A stretch of DNA of 64,000 bases from Arthrobacter frigidicola. Lineage in GTDB: Bacteria; Actinomycetota; Actinomycetes; Actinomycetales; Micrococcaceae. The position numbers and the translations under genes are program-made. Of the stretch, positions 41,096-50,072 are shown piece by piece (position 1 is the stretch's first letter; each line of letters starts with the position of its first letter). The DNA lies in NCBI GenBank assembly GCA_003602285.1, contig QZVU01000002.1:558001-622000 (forward strand). The letters are read 5' to 3'. Below the pieces are notes generated by a model that had not been told where the DNA came from, ran no database searches, and was given only the letters and a program-made list of their open reading frames with translations.

Positions 41096-41914
41096 TCACG
41101 GCGCGGCCTTGGCCAGCCTGCGGAGCCCGCCCTTCGGCGGAACCCGCACCGGCTCGGGCCAGCGGGGCTGAAGGGAATCGCCGAGGGTGACCCGGCGGAG
41201 CTTCCGATGTGCCAGCGGAAGGACCCAGTCATGCACCCACCGGCGCTGGGCGTACTCCCATTCCCGCAGCGTCCGCCGGGGCACCGGGTCCCATTCCTTG
41301 GGCGTCAGCGAGTGCCGCACCCCCAGCAGGTCCAGCACCTGCGCGGCCATATATTTGTGTCCCGCCTTCGACATGTGGAGGCGGTCGGCCGCCCACATCC
41401 TCCGGTCGCGGTAGGCATCCATGGTCCAGAAATCGACGAGGACCGCACCATGCCGGCTTGCGATGTCACGCACCCCGTCGTTGTAGGCGTGGTTGCGTTT
41501 CCGGAGCAGGCGCAGCGCCGGGGAGACCTCGACGTCGTACCCGGTGAAGAGCAGGAGCCGTGCCCCCGTCGCTGCCAGTGGGGCAACGAGCCGCTCGTAG
41601 GAAGAGAGGAGTTCGACGACGTTCGTCCCCGCATCCATAATGTCGTTTCCCCCGGCGTACAGCGTGATCAGGGTGGGTTCCATGGCCAGGGCGGGGCCGA
41701 GCTGTTCGGCGGCGATATGGCGCAGGCGTTTGCTGCGGATGGCGAGGTTCGCGTATTCCCATCCCGGCGCGGACTTCGCGAGCCGCTCGGCCACCCGGTC
41801 CGCCCAGCCGCGGACGCCGTTGGGGAGGATCCTGCTCGGATCCCCCACCCCTTCGGTGAAGGAATCGCCAAGAGCGACATAGCGCCCCGGGAGCCCCGGC
41901 GGCTGGAGGTGCAT
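41096..41914 (-). CDS. SGNH/GDSL-family hydrolase
   Basis: 272-residue esterase-type hydrolase without a signal peptide. Block I YVALGDSFTEGVGDP supplies the nucleophile Ser near residue 18, block III YAGGNDIMD supplies Asn, and ADRLHMSKAGHKYMA supplies the Asp-His pair. The C-terminal 60 residues are basic (RTLREWEYAQRRWVHDW, RVPPKGGLRRLAKAAP) and may bind membranes or anionic polymer. It is the last gene of a three-gene operon after ugd and a glycosyltransferase (14- and 15-bp gaps), so deacylation or editing of a glycolipid or surface glycan is likely. Confidence 0.83.
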   Translation of the reverse strand: MHLQPPGLPGRYVALGDSFTEGVGDPSRILPNGVRGWADRVAERLAKSAPGWEYANLAIRSKRLRHIAAEQLGPALAMEPTLITLYAGGNDIMDAGTNVVELLSSYERLVAPLAATGARLLLFTGYDVEVSPALRLLRKRNHAYNDGVRDIASRHGAVLVDFWTMDAYRDRRMWAADRLHMSKAGHKYMAAQVLDLLGVRHSLTPKEWDPVPRRTLREWEYAQRRWVHDWVLPLAHRKLRRVTLGDSLQPRWPEPVRVPPKGGLRRLAKAAP

Positions 41915-41928
41915 GTGCGGCCCCGGCC

Positions 41929-43287
41929 TCAGGGCCCCACGCCCGAGTGGGCGGCGTCGGCGGTGGAGAGTCCGGCCCGCCGGCCGCGCCCGATACCCCG
42001 GTGGAACCACCCCGCAGACCGCCACGCGGCGGCGTCCAGCGCATTGCGTCCGTCCAGGACCGCGCACCGGTCCACCAGGGACGAGACCTCGCGCGGGTCA
42101 AGCGCGAGGTACTCGGTCCATTCGGTGAGCAGGACCGTCAGTTCGGCGCCGCGCAGCGCCGCCGCGGTATCCGGCTCGAAGCGAAGCTCCGGGTAGCGGA
42201 ACCACGGCTGGCCTGCTGCACGGGGATCCGTGACCGTGACCACCGCGCCGGAGCCGGCGAGTCGAAGGGCGACGTCGAGGGCAGGGGAGTCGCGGATGTC
42301 ATCGGTGTCGGGCTTGAAGGCGGCCCCCAGGACCGTGATGCGGCGCCCGGCCAGCTGCCCGCCGCACATCTGGCGGGCCGTCTCGTGGATTCGGTGGCGG
42401 GTTTCGGTGTTCAGTGTGTCGACCAGGGCGAGCAGCCGCCCGAGGGAGCCGGCACCGGCATCTTCGGCTTGGGCCTGCAGGGAGCGGATGTCCTTTGGGA
42501 GGCAGCCGCCACCGAAGCCGGCGCCGGCCTGCAGGTACCTCGGACCGATCCGGGCATCGAGGCCGAGGGCCCGGGCCAGGTGGACGACATCGCCTCCCGC
42601 GTTCTCGCACAGCTCGGCGATGCCGTTGAGGTAGGAGATCTTCAGGGCCAGGAAGGCGTTGGCCGCCGACTTGGTGAGTTCGGCCGTCGCGAGTCCGGTG
42701 ATGAGACGGGGCACGCCGTCGTGGAGCAGGGGGGCATAGACCTCGTCGAGGACGCGGGCCACCCGCGCTCCCGCCGCACCGTCGGGCACGCCGTAGACCA
42801 GCCGGTCCGGCTGCAGGGAGTCGGCGACCGCGGTGCCCTGGCGGAGGAACTCGGGGTTCCACCCCAGGTCCGCCCCGGTTCCGGCGAGCAGGCGGGTGAG
42901 GATAGCGCCGGTCCCGGCGGGGACCGTCGACTTGCCCACCACGGTCGACCCCGGGCGCAGGTGGGCGGCGAGGTCCCGAACCGCCGAGGTGACGTAGCCC
43001 AGGTCGGCGCGCCGGGTTGTCTTCTCCTGAGGGGTGCCGACGCAGAGAAAGTGGACGTCGGCGCCGGCCGCGGCGGCGGGGTCCGTGGTGAAGTGCAGTG
43101 TTCCGTCCCGGAGTCCTCCCTGCAGCAGCGGCTCAAGTCCGGGTTCGTGGAAGGGTGCCGACCCGGCCGCCAACTGCGCGGCCCGGGCCGGGTCGGTGTC
43201 GATGCCGGTGACGGTGTGACCCAGCGAGGACAGTGCGGCGGCGTGCACGGCACCCAGGTAGCCGCATCCGATGACGGAAATCTTCAT
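41929..43287 (-). CDS. ugd: UDP-glucose 6-dehydrogenase
   Basis: Converts UDP-glucose to UDP-glucuronate with two NAD+, 452 residues. Rossmann domain begins ISVIGCGYLGAVHAAALSSLGH; then FLCVGTP, STVPAGTG, the helix NAFLALKISYLNGIAELCE with substrate Lys, and the catalytic Cys in GFGGGCLPKDIRSL. The C-terminal domain has LGAAFKPDTDDIRDSPAL. The last 30 residues are an extra basic tail. It lies between a GT4 glycosyltransferase and the SGNH hydrolase, so its UDP-GlcA probably feeds a glucuronosyl glycolipid or polymer. Confidence 0.92.
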   Translation of the reverse strand: MKISVIGCGYLGAVHAAALSSLGHTVTGIDTDPARAAQLAAGSAPFHEPGLEPLLQGGLRDGTLHFTTDPAAAAGADVHFLCVGTPQEKTTRRADLGYVTSAVRDLAAHLRPGSTVVGKSTVPAGTGAILTRLLAGTGADLGWNPEFLRQGTAVADSLQPDRLVYGVPDGAAGARVARVLDEVYAPLLHDGVPRLITGLATAELTKSAANAFLALKISYLNGIAELCENAGGDVVHLARALGLDARIGPRYLQAGAGFGGGCLPKDIRSLQAQAEDAGAGSLGRLLALVDTLNTETRHRIHETARQMCGGQLAGRRITVLGAAFKPDTDDIRDSPALDVALRLAGSGAVVTVTDPRAAGQPWFRYPELRFEPDTAAALRGAELTVLLTEWTEYLALDPREVSSLVDRCAVLDGRNALDAAAWRSAGWFHRGIGRGRRAGLSTADAAHSGVGP

Positions 43288-43302
43288 GGTGTTTCCCCAA
43301 GC

Positions 43303-44430
43303 TCAGAGGTGAAGGAGGGCGTGATCGTTGATGGCTTCTTCGTAGTGCTGGACCAGCAGCTCGCACAGGACCGGCCAGGTGCGCCCCTGGACGCCTGCGA
43401 ACGCGGCGGCGGAAAAGGCCGCGCGTTTCACGTCGTCTCCGGCCAAGTCCTCCACGTGGCGCCGGAGGTCGGCGAGGTTGCCCGGTTCGTAGAGCCAGCC
43501 CGTGCGGGAGTTGTCGACCAGGTCCACCGGGCCGCCCCGGGCCGTGGCGACGACCGGGACGCCCGAGGCCATCGCTTCCTGGATGGTCTGGCAAAACGTC
43601 TCAAGCTCACCGGGGTGGACGAAGAGGTCGAGGCTGGCCATCGCCGCGGCCAGCGCATCCCCTCCCAGGAACCCCAGGAACGCGGCGTCGGGAAGCATTG
43701 CCTCAAGGACCGGCCGCTGCGGCCCGTCGCCGATGATGACAAGGCGGGTGTTGTCGATACCGGCCAGGGCCCTCAAGTCCTCCACCTGTTTCTCGGCGGC
43801 GAGCCGTCCCACGTAGCCGATCAGCAGGGCCCCGTCCGGTGCGATGCCTGCCCGCAGGGTCGTGCTGCGTCGGGAGGGGTGGAACCGGCGTGTGTCGACG
43901 CCGCGCCGCCACAGGCGGACCCTCGGAATGCCCCGGTCCTGCAGCTGGGCAACGGCGGAGCTTGAGGGTGCGAGGGTTCGTGCGGCACCGCCGTGGATGT
44001 TTTCGACCCGTTGCCAGGCCCAGTTCTCAAGGAACGGCACGCCGTACCTGGCCGCGTACCCGGGAATGTCGGTCTGGTAGACCGCGATGACCGGTAGCCC
44101 CAGCTGCTCGGCGGCACGCGCGGCCCGCCAGCCAAGTTCGAAGGGGGAGGCGAGGTGGACCAGGTCCGGAGCGAAGTCGGCGAGGATCCGACGGATTCGA
44201 GCGACGCCGCCGACCGCGATCCGCACGCTGGCGTACCGGGCCAGGGGAACCGATGGAAGCAGCACGACCCGGGCGGCCGCCGGCACCGGCCCCGGAGGGC
44301 CGCCGGCGGCGGGCGCGATGACCAGGACCTCGTCACCGCGCAGGGCGAAATGCTCGAGTAGCTTCTCGACGGAGTGGGTGACCCCATTGACGGCGGGCAG
44401 GAATGTTTCGGCGACGACCACGATCCTCAC
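43303..44430 (-). CDS. Glycosyltransferase family 4 (MgtA/PimB-like mannosyltransferase)
   Basis: 375-residue GT-B enzyme. N-terminal MRIVVVAETFLPAVNGVTHSV and LVHLASPFELGWRAA, then VAVYQTDIPGYAARYG. The donor domain has RLWRRGVDTRRFHP, IGYVGRLAAEKQVEDL, LVIIGDGPQ and the E-x7-E motif in HPGELETFCQTIQEAMASGVPVVA. This is the pattern of GDP-mannose-dependent enzymes such as MgtA, which mannosylates glucuronosyl-diacylglycerol. Next to ugd this makes a Man-GlcA-DAG-type glycolipid the best hypothesis. GTG start; no well-placed ribosome binding site, but a perfect inverted repeat lies just upstream. Confidence 0.85.
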   Translation of the reverse strand: MRIVVVAETFLPAVNGVTHSVEKLLEHFALRGDEVLVIAPAAGGPPGPVPAAARVVLLPSVPLARYASVRIAVGGVARIRRILADFAPDLVHLASPFELGWRAARAAEQLGLPVIAVYQTDIPGYAARYGVPFLENWAWQRVENIHGGAARTLAPSSSAVAQLQDRGIPRVRLWRRGVDTRRFHPSRRSTTLRAGIAPDGALLIGYVGRLAAEKQVEDLRALAGIDNTRLVIIGDGPQRPVLEAMLPDAAFLGFLGGDALAAAMASLDLFVHPGELETFCQTIQEAMASGVPVVATARGGPVDLVDNSRTGWLYEPGNLADLRRHVEDLAGDDVKRAAFSAAAFAGVQGRTWPVLCELLVQHYEEAINDHALLHL

Positions 44431-44433
44431 CGG

Positions 44434-44458
44434 ATCACCGTCGCACTCCTACGGTGAT
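44434..44458. promoter_or_regulatory. Perfect inverted repeat ATCACCGT-N9-ACGGTGAT
   Basis: 8-bp arms at 44434-44441 and 44451-44458, four bases before the glycosyltransferase start. The loop contains AGGAG on the coding strand. It may be an operator or a leader-mRNA hairpin that presents or hides a ribosome entry site. Confidence 0.4.
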
Positions 44459-44518
44459 GGTCCGGGTCCGGAAGATGGCTGGTGGGGGAAGCTCCAGTGA
44501 ATACCAGGAGCCGGCCGC

Positions 44519-44543
44519 GCACCCCGGCCGGCCGCCGGGGTGC
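44519..44543 (-). terminator. Terminator hairpin of the copper operon
   Basis: 10-bp stem (44519-44528 with 44534-44543), 5-nt loop, 15 bp beyond the copA stop on the minus strand. Confidence 0.55.
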
Positions 44544-44557
44544 CCGCGGTCAGCGGT

Positions 44558-46795
44558 TCAGCGGCCGAAGCGGCGCAGGCGCAGCGAGTTGGCCACCACC
44601 AGCACCGAACTCGCCGCCATGGCGGCGCCGGCCAGAATGGGGTTCAGCAGGCCCAGCGCGGCAATCGGTATTCCGACCACGTTATAGAAGAAGGCCCAGA
44701 ACAGATTCGTCTTGATGGTGGCCAGGGTGCGGCGGGACAGCCGGACTGCCTGGGCCACCTGTTCGAGGCTGCTTCCCATCACGGTGATGTCCGCGGCCTC
44801 GATGGCCACATCGGTGCCCGAGCCCATCGCGATCCCGAGGTCGGCCTGGGCGAGCGCCGGCGCGTCGTTCACGCCGTCCCCGGCCATGGCGACTGTCGCA
44901 CCCTCCTGCTGGAGCTGGCGGATCACCGCCACCTTGCCTTCCGGCAGTACGCCGGCACGCACGTCGGCCGGGGGGATGCCGACCTCTGCGGCTACTCGGG
45001 CCGCGGCGGCCGCGTTGTCTCCGGTGAGCAGGATCGGCCGCAGGCCCAGTTCCTTCAGCTGCCGGACGGCCCGTGCCGACCCGTCCTTCACGGTGTCGGT
45101 CAGGGAGATCACCCCGGCCACGGCGCCGTCCACGGCGACCCAGACGGCCGTGGCGCCCGCGCCCTCGGCCGCCCCGAACACCCCGGCCTCGACCGTTCCG
45201 GGGAGAATGCCGTGCTCCTCGAGCCAACCGGTCCGGCCCACGACCACGTCCAGCCCCTCGACGGTGCCGCGTACACCGCCGCCTGGGGCGCTGGTGAATG
45301 CGGTAACCGCGGGCAGGGCTGTGGTCCGGGCGGCGATGGCCGCACCGATGGGATGTTCACTGGCGGCTTCGACTGCTCCGGCGAGGCGCAGCAGCTCGTC
45401 GGATCCGTAGCGGCCGAGGACCTCGACGCCGCTGACGGACAGCCGGCCGCTGGTGACGGTGCCCGTCTTGTCCAGCACGATGGTGTCGATGGTCCGGGTG
45501 TCCTCAAGCACCTGGGGGCCGCGGATCAGGATGCCAAGCTGCGCGCCCCGCCCGGACCCGGTCAGCAGGGCCGTCGGCGTGGCGAGGCCGAGCGCGCAGG
45601 GGCAGGCGATGACCAGCACGGCGACCGCCGCGGTGAAGGCGCCCTGGAGGTCCCCGGTGAGGAGCATCCAGGCGGCGAAGGTCACGACGGCGATGCCGAG
45701 GACGACCGGCACGAAGACGGCGCTGATGCGGTCGGCAAGGCGTGCGATCCGGGCCTTGCCGCTCTGGGCCTGACTGACCAGCCGGCCCATCTGCGCCAGC
45801 GTCGTCTCGCTGCCGACCCGGGTGGCCCGAACGACGAGGCGGCCCGAGGTGTTCATCGTGGCGCCGGTGACGCGGTCACCGGGCCCGACCTCCACCGGGA
45901 TTGACTCACCGGTCAGCAGGGAGGTGTCGACGGCGCTGTGCCCGAGCGCCACCACGCCGTCGGTGGGGATTTTCTCCCCGGGGCGCACCACGATCTCGTC
46001 CCCCGGAATGAGCTGGGAGGCCGGAATGCCGAGCTCGATGCGTTCGCCGTCGACGGTGCGCAGCACGCGGGCGTCCTTCGCTCCGAGGTTCAGCAGCGAC
46101 GTCAGGGCACTCCCGGCCCGCTGCTTGGCATTGGCCTCGAGGTAGCGGCCGAGCAGGAGGAAGGTCACGATAACCGCGGCCACCTCGAAGTAGAGGGCGT
46201 GCGCCCCCATGTCCATGCCGGGGTGGGCGGTCAGATCCGGTACCGAGAGGAGCTGCCACGCCGAGAAGCCGAAGGCTGCGGCGACCCCGATGGACACCAG
46301 GGTGTCCATGGTGGAGGCGCCGTGGCGGGCGTTGACGAGGGCGGCGCGGTGGAAGGGCCAGGCGGCCCAGGTGGCCACCGGCGCCGACAGGGCAAAGACG
46401 ATCCAGCCCCACTCCGGGAACTGCAGCGCGGGAACCATCGAGATCAGCAGGACGGGCACCGTCAGGACGGCGGCGGTGAGCAGGCGGGGGCGCAGCCGGG
46501 CGGCCGTGGGAGCTCCCTCGTCGCCCTCCTGGACTGCCGGCTCCTCGGGGTCCTTGAGGCGGGCCGAGTAGCCGGTGGCCTTGACCGTGTCGAGCAGCAC
46601 CTGGTCCGGCACGCCGGCCGGTACCCGCACCACGGCCGACTCGAGCGGGAGGTTGACGCTGGCCTCGACACCCTCGAGTTTGCCCAGTTTGCGCTCGACA
46701 CGGCTCACGCAGGAGGCGCAGGTCATTCCCTGGATGGCCAGTTCGACGACCCGGGTTTCCGCGGCCGGCGCGGGCCTGTCAGCGCGGGTTGTCAT
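44558..46795 (-). CDS. copA: Copper-exporting P1B-type ATPase
   Basis: Pumps Cu(I) out of the cytoplasm, 745 residues, eight membrane helices. One N-terminal metal-binding domain with GMTCASC (Cys26, Cys29). Then the membrane CPC motif in [19 protein letters not shown], the phosphorylation motif [13 protein letters not shown] in the actuator domain, HP in SEHPIGAAI and the hinge [10 protein letters not shown]. The C-terminal helix pair has [19 protein letters not shown] and [18 protein letters not shown], typical of copper ATPases. Its ATG overlaps the copZ stop by 4 nt. Controlled by CsoR upstream. Confidence 0.95.
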   Translation of the reverse strand: MTTRADRPAPAAETRVVELAIQGMTCASCVSRVERKLGKLEGVEASVNLPLESAVVRVPAGVPDQVLLDTVKATGYSARLKDPEEPAVQEGDEGAPTAARLRPRLLTAAVLTVPVLLISMVPALQFPEWGWIVFALSAPVATWAAWPFHRAALVNARHGASTMDTLVSIGVAAAFGFSAWQLLSVPDLTAHPGMDMGAHALYFEVAAVIVTFLLLGRYLEANAKQRAGSALTSLLNLGAKDARVLRTVDGERIELGIPASQLIPGDEIVVRPGEKIPTDGVVALGHSAVDTSLLTGESIPVEVGPGDRVTGATMNTSGRLVVRATRVGSETTLAQMGRLVSQAQSGKARIARLADRISAVFVPVVLGIAVVTFAAWMLLTGDLQGAFTAAVAVLVIACPCALGLATPTALLTGSGRGAQLGILIRGPQVLEDTRTIDTIVLDKTGTVTSGRLSVSGVEVLGRYGSDELLRLAGAVEAASEHPIGAAIAARTTALPAVTAFTSAPGGGVRGTVEGLDVVVGRTGWLEEHGILPGTVEAGVFGAAEGAGATAVWVAVDGAVAGVISLTDTVKDGSARAVRQLKELGLRPILLTGDNAAAAARVAAEVGIPPADVRAGVLPEGKVAVIRQLQQEGATVAMAGDGVNDAPALAQADLGIAMGSGTDVAIEAADITVMGSSLEQVAQAVRLSRRTLATIKTNLFWAFFYNVVGIPIAALGLLNPILAGAAMAASSVLVVANSLRLRRFGR

Positions 46796-47016
46796 GCGTC
46801 GTTGGAGACCACGAGGTAGCCGGCCTCGGCGACGGCTTCGCCGATGGAGGCCGGGGCAAGCGGGCCTGCCGAGGTGACGGTGGCCGTGGAGATTCCCTCC
46901 TTGTTCAGGTCGATCTCAACGCCCTGGACGCCCTCGAGGGACTGCAGTTCGCTGGTGACCGCATCGACGCAGTGGCCGCAGGTCATTCCGGAGATGCTGA
47001 CGGTGGTGGTTGTCAT
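46792..47016 (-). CDS. copZ: Copper chaperone, heavy-metal-associated domain
   Basis: 74 residues, single HMA fold with the Cu(I) site GMTCGHC. Cytosolic carrier that hands copper to CopA's metal-binding domain or to the regulator. GKxG is replaced by VSISGMTC start and VAEAGY end, as in other actinobacterial CopZ. Coupled to copA by a 4-nt overlap and 33 bp downstream of csoR. Confidence 0.93.
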   Translation of the reverse strand: MTTTTVSISGMTCGHCVDAVTSELQSLEGVQGVEIDLNKEGISTATVTSAGPLAPASIGEAVAEAGYLVVSNDA

Positions 47017-47049
47017 GGTGTGTGCTCCTTGGCTGGTGGTGGGTGGGAC

Positions 47050-47397
47050 TCAGCGCAGCAGGCGGCCGATGGCCGCAGCCGCCTCCTGGACCTTGTCCTG
47101 GACGAGATCGGGGTTTCCCGTGGCCTGGGACTCCTGGGCCGCATCCACGACGCAGTGGGCGATGTGGTCCTCGAGCAGGCCCAGGCTGACCGCGTGGAGG
47201 GCCTTATTGATCGCCGCCACCTGGGTGAGGATGTCGATGCAGTACTTCTCCTCGTCGACCATGCGGGCGATGCCGCGGACCTGTCCCTCGATGCGCTTCA
47301 GGCGCTTGAGGTACGCGTCCTTCTCCCCGCTGTAGCCGTGTGTGGTCGGTGCGCCGGCCGGCGCGTCGGTTGATGCTGTGGTGATTTCCTGGGTCAT
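47050..47397 (-). CDS. csoR: Copper-sensing repressor CsoR
   Basis: All-helical DUF156 repressor, 115 residues, that leaves DNA when Cu(I) binds. The three ligands have the exact CsoR spacing: Cys53, His78 and Cys82 (Cys-x24-His-x3-Cys). Family strings KRLKRIEGQVRGIARMV and CIDILTQVAAINKAL are present. First gene of the copper operon; ATG follows GGAGGAGG. A palindromic operator overlaps its -10 box, so the operon is autoregulated. Confidence 0.95.
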   Translation of the reverse strand: MTQEITTASTDAPAGAPTTHGYSGEKDAYLKRLKRIEGQVRGIARMVDEEKYCIDILTQVAAINKALHAVSLGLLEDHIAHCVVDAAQESQATGNPDLVQDKVQEAAAAIGRLLR

Positions 47398-47415
47398 GGC
47401 TGCCTCCTCCGGTCA

Positions 47416-47435
47416 ATCATACCCCGAGGGGGTAT
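47416..47435 (-). promoter_or_regulatory. CsoR operator ATACCCCGAGGGGGTAT with -10 TATGAT
   Basis: The 17-bp near-palindrome (47419-47435) fits the CsoR consensus of T-A-C-C-C and G-G-G-G-T-A half sites. On the minus strand TATGAT (47421-47416) overlaps its end as the -10, so bound CsoR would cover the promoter. Predicted leader is only about a dozen bases and contains the ribosome binding site. Confidence 0.82.
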
Positions 47436-47508
47436 CCGATGGAAGCGCACGCGGTGTCCGCCGGCCGGTCCGCGGGGCGCGGGCCACGGTGCCTTCGTCC
47501 GGAGCCCT

Positions 47509-48723
47509 TCAGGAACCGACGCGCGCCGCCAGCAGTTGCTGAAGGCCCTCCGGGGACAGCGCCTGCTGGAGCGCCAGCACCTCGGCGCCCCGGACGCCCA
47601 CCGTCTCGGCACGGGAACTTGACTCAACGCGCAGGGACCGGGTGGCCAGGGGCAGCGCGCGGTGGTAGATGGCTGAGCGGATCCCGGCCAGGAGTTCCTC
47701 GTTCAGTTCGGCGAACGGCCCGCCGACCACAATCGCGTTCGGATTGTAGAAACTCACGAGGGTCGCGAGCACCCTGCCGATGCTCTCAGAGGCCTCGCGC
47801 ACGGCCCGCCGCGCGAAGGGGTTGCCTTCGGCCGCCAGCCGGGTCACGTCGCGGCTGGTCCGCGCCTCGGCCACCCCCTGGGCGCGCAGCCGGCGGGCCA
47901 AGGCGTCTCCGCCCGCGACGGCCTCGAGGCAGCCCATGTTTCCGCAGGAGCACAGCAGGTCCTCGCCGCCGGGCACCCGGATGTGGCCGATGTCCCCGGC
48001 CGCACCCTGGGCGCCCCGGTGCAGGGCGCCTCCACTGACGATGCCGCAGCCGATGCCGGTGCTGATCTTGACGTAGAGGATGTGTTCGTAGTCCTCCCTG
48101 CGCGCCCAGTACTCGCCCAGCGCCGCAAGGTTGGCGTCATTGTCCACAAGCGTCGGCACGCTGTATCGGTCCGCGAAGAACTCCGGAATGACGAATCCGT
48201 CCCAGCCGGGCATGATCGGCGGGCGCACCACGGTGCCGGTGCTGTGCTCGACCGGGCCTGGGACTCCGATCCCGATGGCGCGAACGTCCGAGGGACGCTT
48301 TCCCGCGGAGGACAGCAGGCCCTGGAATGCCTCGTCAAGGCTCCCCAGGACCGCGGCGGGGCCGTCGGCGATCCGCAGGTCGTAGGACGCGGACGCGAGG
48401 GGGACGCCCGCGAGGTCGCTCGCCGAGACCCGGCAGTGCGAGGATCCCAGATCCGCCCCCAGGATCACCCCGGCCGCGCCGTTGAGCCTCAGTTCCCCCG
48501 GGGGCCTGCCTCCCTTGGATGCGCCTGCCTCCTCAACCACGAGGCCCGCGGCGATCAGCTCCTCGATGCGGTTCGCCACCGTTCCCCGGGACAGGCCGGT
48601 GAGCCGGGTCAGGTAGGCCCGGGTGCACCGGGGCCGCCGGGCGATGGCATGCAGGAGGGTGCTGAGGTCGGAGTGTGCCGACGGGAGGGCCTCGGGGCGG
48701 GATTGTCCGGAAGGGGAGGTCAT
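47509..48723 (-). CDS. ROK-family transcriptional regulator of module 3
   Basis: 404 residues, N-terminal winged helix (LLHAIARRPRCTRAYLTRLTGLSRGTV...) and ROK domain with ILGADLGSSHCRV, GIGVPGPVEHSTGTV, TLVDNDANLAALGE, GIGCGIVSGG and the zinc cluster CSCGNMGCLEAVAGG. It shares long identical strings with the ROK protein of module 2 (for example PPIMPGWD), so the two are paralogues. Divergent from the module 3 genes across 136 bp. ATG at 48723 was chosen because it precedes the first helix; an in-frame ATG 48 nt upstream lies in AT-rich non-coding-like DNA. Confidence 0.88.
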   Translation of the reverse strand: MTSPSGQSRPEALPSAHSDLSTLLHAIARRPRCTRAYLTRLTGLSRGTVANRIEELIAAGLVVEEAGASKGGRPPGELRLNGAAGVILGADLGSSHCRVSASDLAGVPLASASYDLRIADGPAAVLGSLDEAFQGLLSSAGKRPSDVRAIGIGVPGPVEHSTGTVVRPPIMPGWDGFVIPEFFADRYSVPTLVDNDANLAALGEYWARREDYEHILYVKISTGIGCGIVSGGALHRGAQGAAGDIGHIRVPGGEDLLCSCGNMGCLEAVAGGDALARRLRAQGVAEARTSRDVTRLAAEGNPFARRAVREASESIGRVLATLVSFYNPNAIVVGGPFAELNEELLAGIRSAIYHRALPLATRSLRVESSSRAETVGVRGAEVLALQQALSPEGLQQLLAARVGS

Positions 48724-48859
48724 AAAAGTATCCTGCCACTGTTTAGCCAATATTTGGAAAACTTTCACCATTTGTCTACATATCAAACAGAACATATGCT
48801 CAGGACGTTGCTGGTGATACCAGTGATACTTCGGAATAGCGTTTGACTTTGGGAGCCAT
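48724..48859. promoter_or_regulatory. AT-rich divergent control region of module 3
   Basis: Markedly AT-rich against its surroundings. Contains CCAATATTTGG (48747-48757), GGAAAACTTTC just after it, and a direct repeat GTGATAC at 48814 and 48823. These are candidate contacts for the ROK regulator. Individual -35 and -10 boxes could not be assigned with confidence. Confidence 0.4.
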
Positions 48860-50014
48860 GTGACACAGCTGGGTATTGGCATTGTGGGAACGGGCATGAT
48901 GGGCCGGATCCACGCAGACGCCGCGCGCCGGGTCGGTGCACGCGTCGTTGCCGTCGCGGGATCCTCACGCACCTCTGCCGAGCGGGCCGTGCGGGAATGG
49001 GCCGGGGGCAGCGCCGCCCTCGAGGTCGAGGACCTCATCACCCATGCGGACATCGATGTTGTGCACCTCTGCGTGCCCAACCACCTCCATGAGCCGCTCG
49101 CCGCGCGGGCCCTGGAGGCCGGCAAGCACGTTGTCTGCGAGAAGCCCCTCGCCCTTGACCTTGCCGGGGCCCGCGCCCTGGCCGGCAGCGCCCGCACGTC
49201 GGGGCTGACCGCGGCCGTTCCGTTCATCTACCGCTACCACCCGCTCGTTGCCGAGGCCCGGGCACGGGTGCAGGCCGGCTCGGCCGGCACCATTCATCTC
49301 ATCCACGGCTCCTACCTCCAGGACTGGCTCTCCAACCCGGAGGACACCAACTGGCGCGTGGATGCCGGGAAGGGCGGCGCATCGCGGGCCTTTGCCGACA
49401 TCGGATCCCACTGGTGCGACCTCGTCGAGTGGGTCAGCGGCCACCGCATCCAGGAGGTCTCCGCACTCACCAAGACGGCCTACGCGGACCGGCCCGGTGC
49501 GGCCGGAGCCGTGCCCGGAGCGGTCTCCACCGAAGACATCGCAAACGTCGCCTTCCGCACCGACCGGGGCGCCGTCGGCTCGGTCGTGATCAGCCAGGTG
49601 TCACCGGGGCGCAAGAACAGGCTGTGGTTCGAGATCAGCACGGCGAACGTGAGCGTGGGCTTCGACCAGGAACAGCCCGAGACCCTGTGGGTGGGTGGAC
49701 GCGAAGGGAACCAGGTCCTGACCCGCGACCCGAACATCCTCTCCCCGGAGGCGGCCGAACTGTCGACGCTTCCCGCCGGGCACCCCCAGGGCTACCACGA
49801 CGCCTTCCGGGCCTTCGTTGCCGATGTCTATGCCAGTGTCACCGGCGGCGCTGCCGCGGACCGGATGCCGACCTTCGAGGACGGACTCCGGACGGCGGCG
49901 ATCACCGAGGCGGTCCTTGCCTCCGCCGAGCGCGGCACCTGGGTGCGGGTCGGGGACTTCTCCCCGGCGCTGCTCACCGCCTCGGCGGCCGGCGCTTCCC
50001 AGCCGGAAAGTTAG
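48860..50014 (+). CDS. Gfo/Idh/MocA family sugar dehydrogenase (ThuB-like)
   Basis: NAD(P)-dependent oxidoreductase, 384 residues, first gene of module 3. Rossmann start LGIGIVGTGMMGRIHADAA, family motif in GKHVVCEKPLALDLAG and catalytic region GGASRAFADIGSHWCDLVEWVSG (Asp and His). A hydrophobic Pro/Tyr motif FIYRYHPLVAEAR is typical of the group that oxidises glycosides or inositols. GTG at 48860 with GGGAG close upstream. In front of a MalEFG-type importer and together with ThuA it recalls ThuB, which makes 3-keto-disaccharides. Confidence 0.87.
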   Translation: MTQLGIGIVGTGMMGRIHADAARRVGARVVAVAGSSRTSAERAVREWAGGSAALEVEDLITHADIDVVHLCVPNHLHEPLAARALEAGKHVVCEKPLALDLAGARALAGSARTSGLTAAVPFIYRYHPLVAEARARVQAGSAGTIHLIHGSYLQDWLSNPEDTNWRVDAGKGGASRAFADIGSHWCDLVEWVSGHRIQEVSALTKTAYADRPGAAGAVPGAVSTEDIANVAFRTDRGAVGSVVISQVSPGRKNRLWFEISTANVSVGFDQEQPETLWVGGREGNQVLTRDPNILSPEAAELSTLPAGHPQGYHDAFRAFVADVYASVTGGAAADRMPTFEDGLRTAAITEAVLASAERGTWVRVGDFSPALLTASAAGASQPES

Positions 50015-50072
50015 CCACCCGCAGCTCCCTCAGCGTTCCTCCATGCCCAACACCACGACAAGGAAGTCAACG

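Noticed and set aside
48858-48873. Partial Crp-like half site TGTGACACAGCTGG at the start of module 3
   Set aside because: Only the left half matches TGTGA-N6-TCACA; the right half is absent and it lies in coding sequence.
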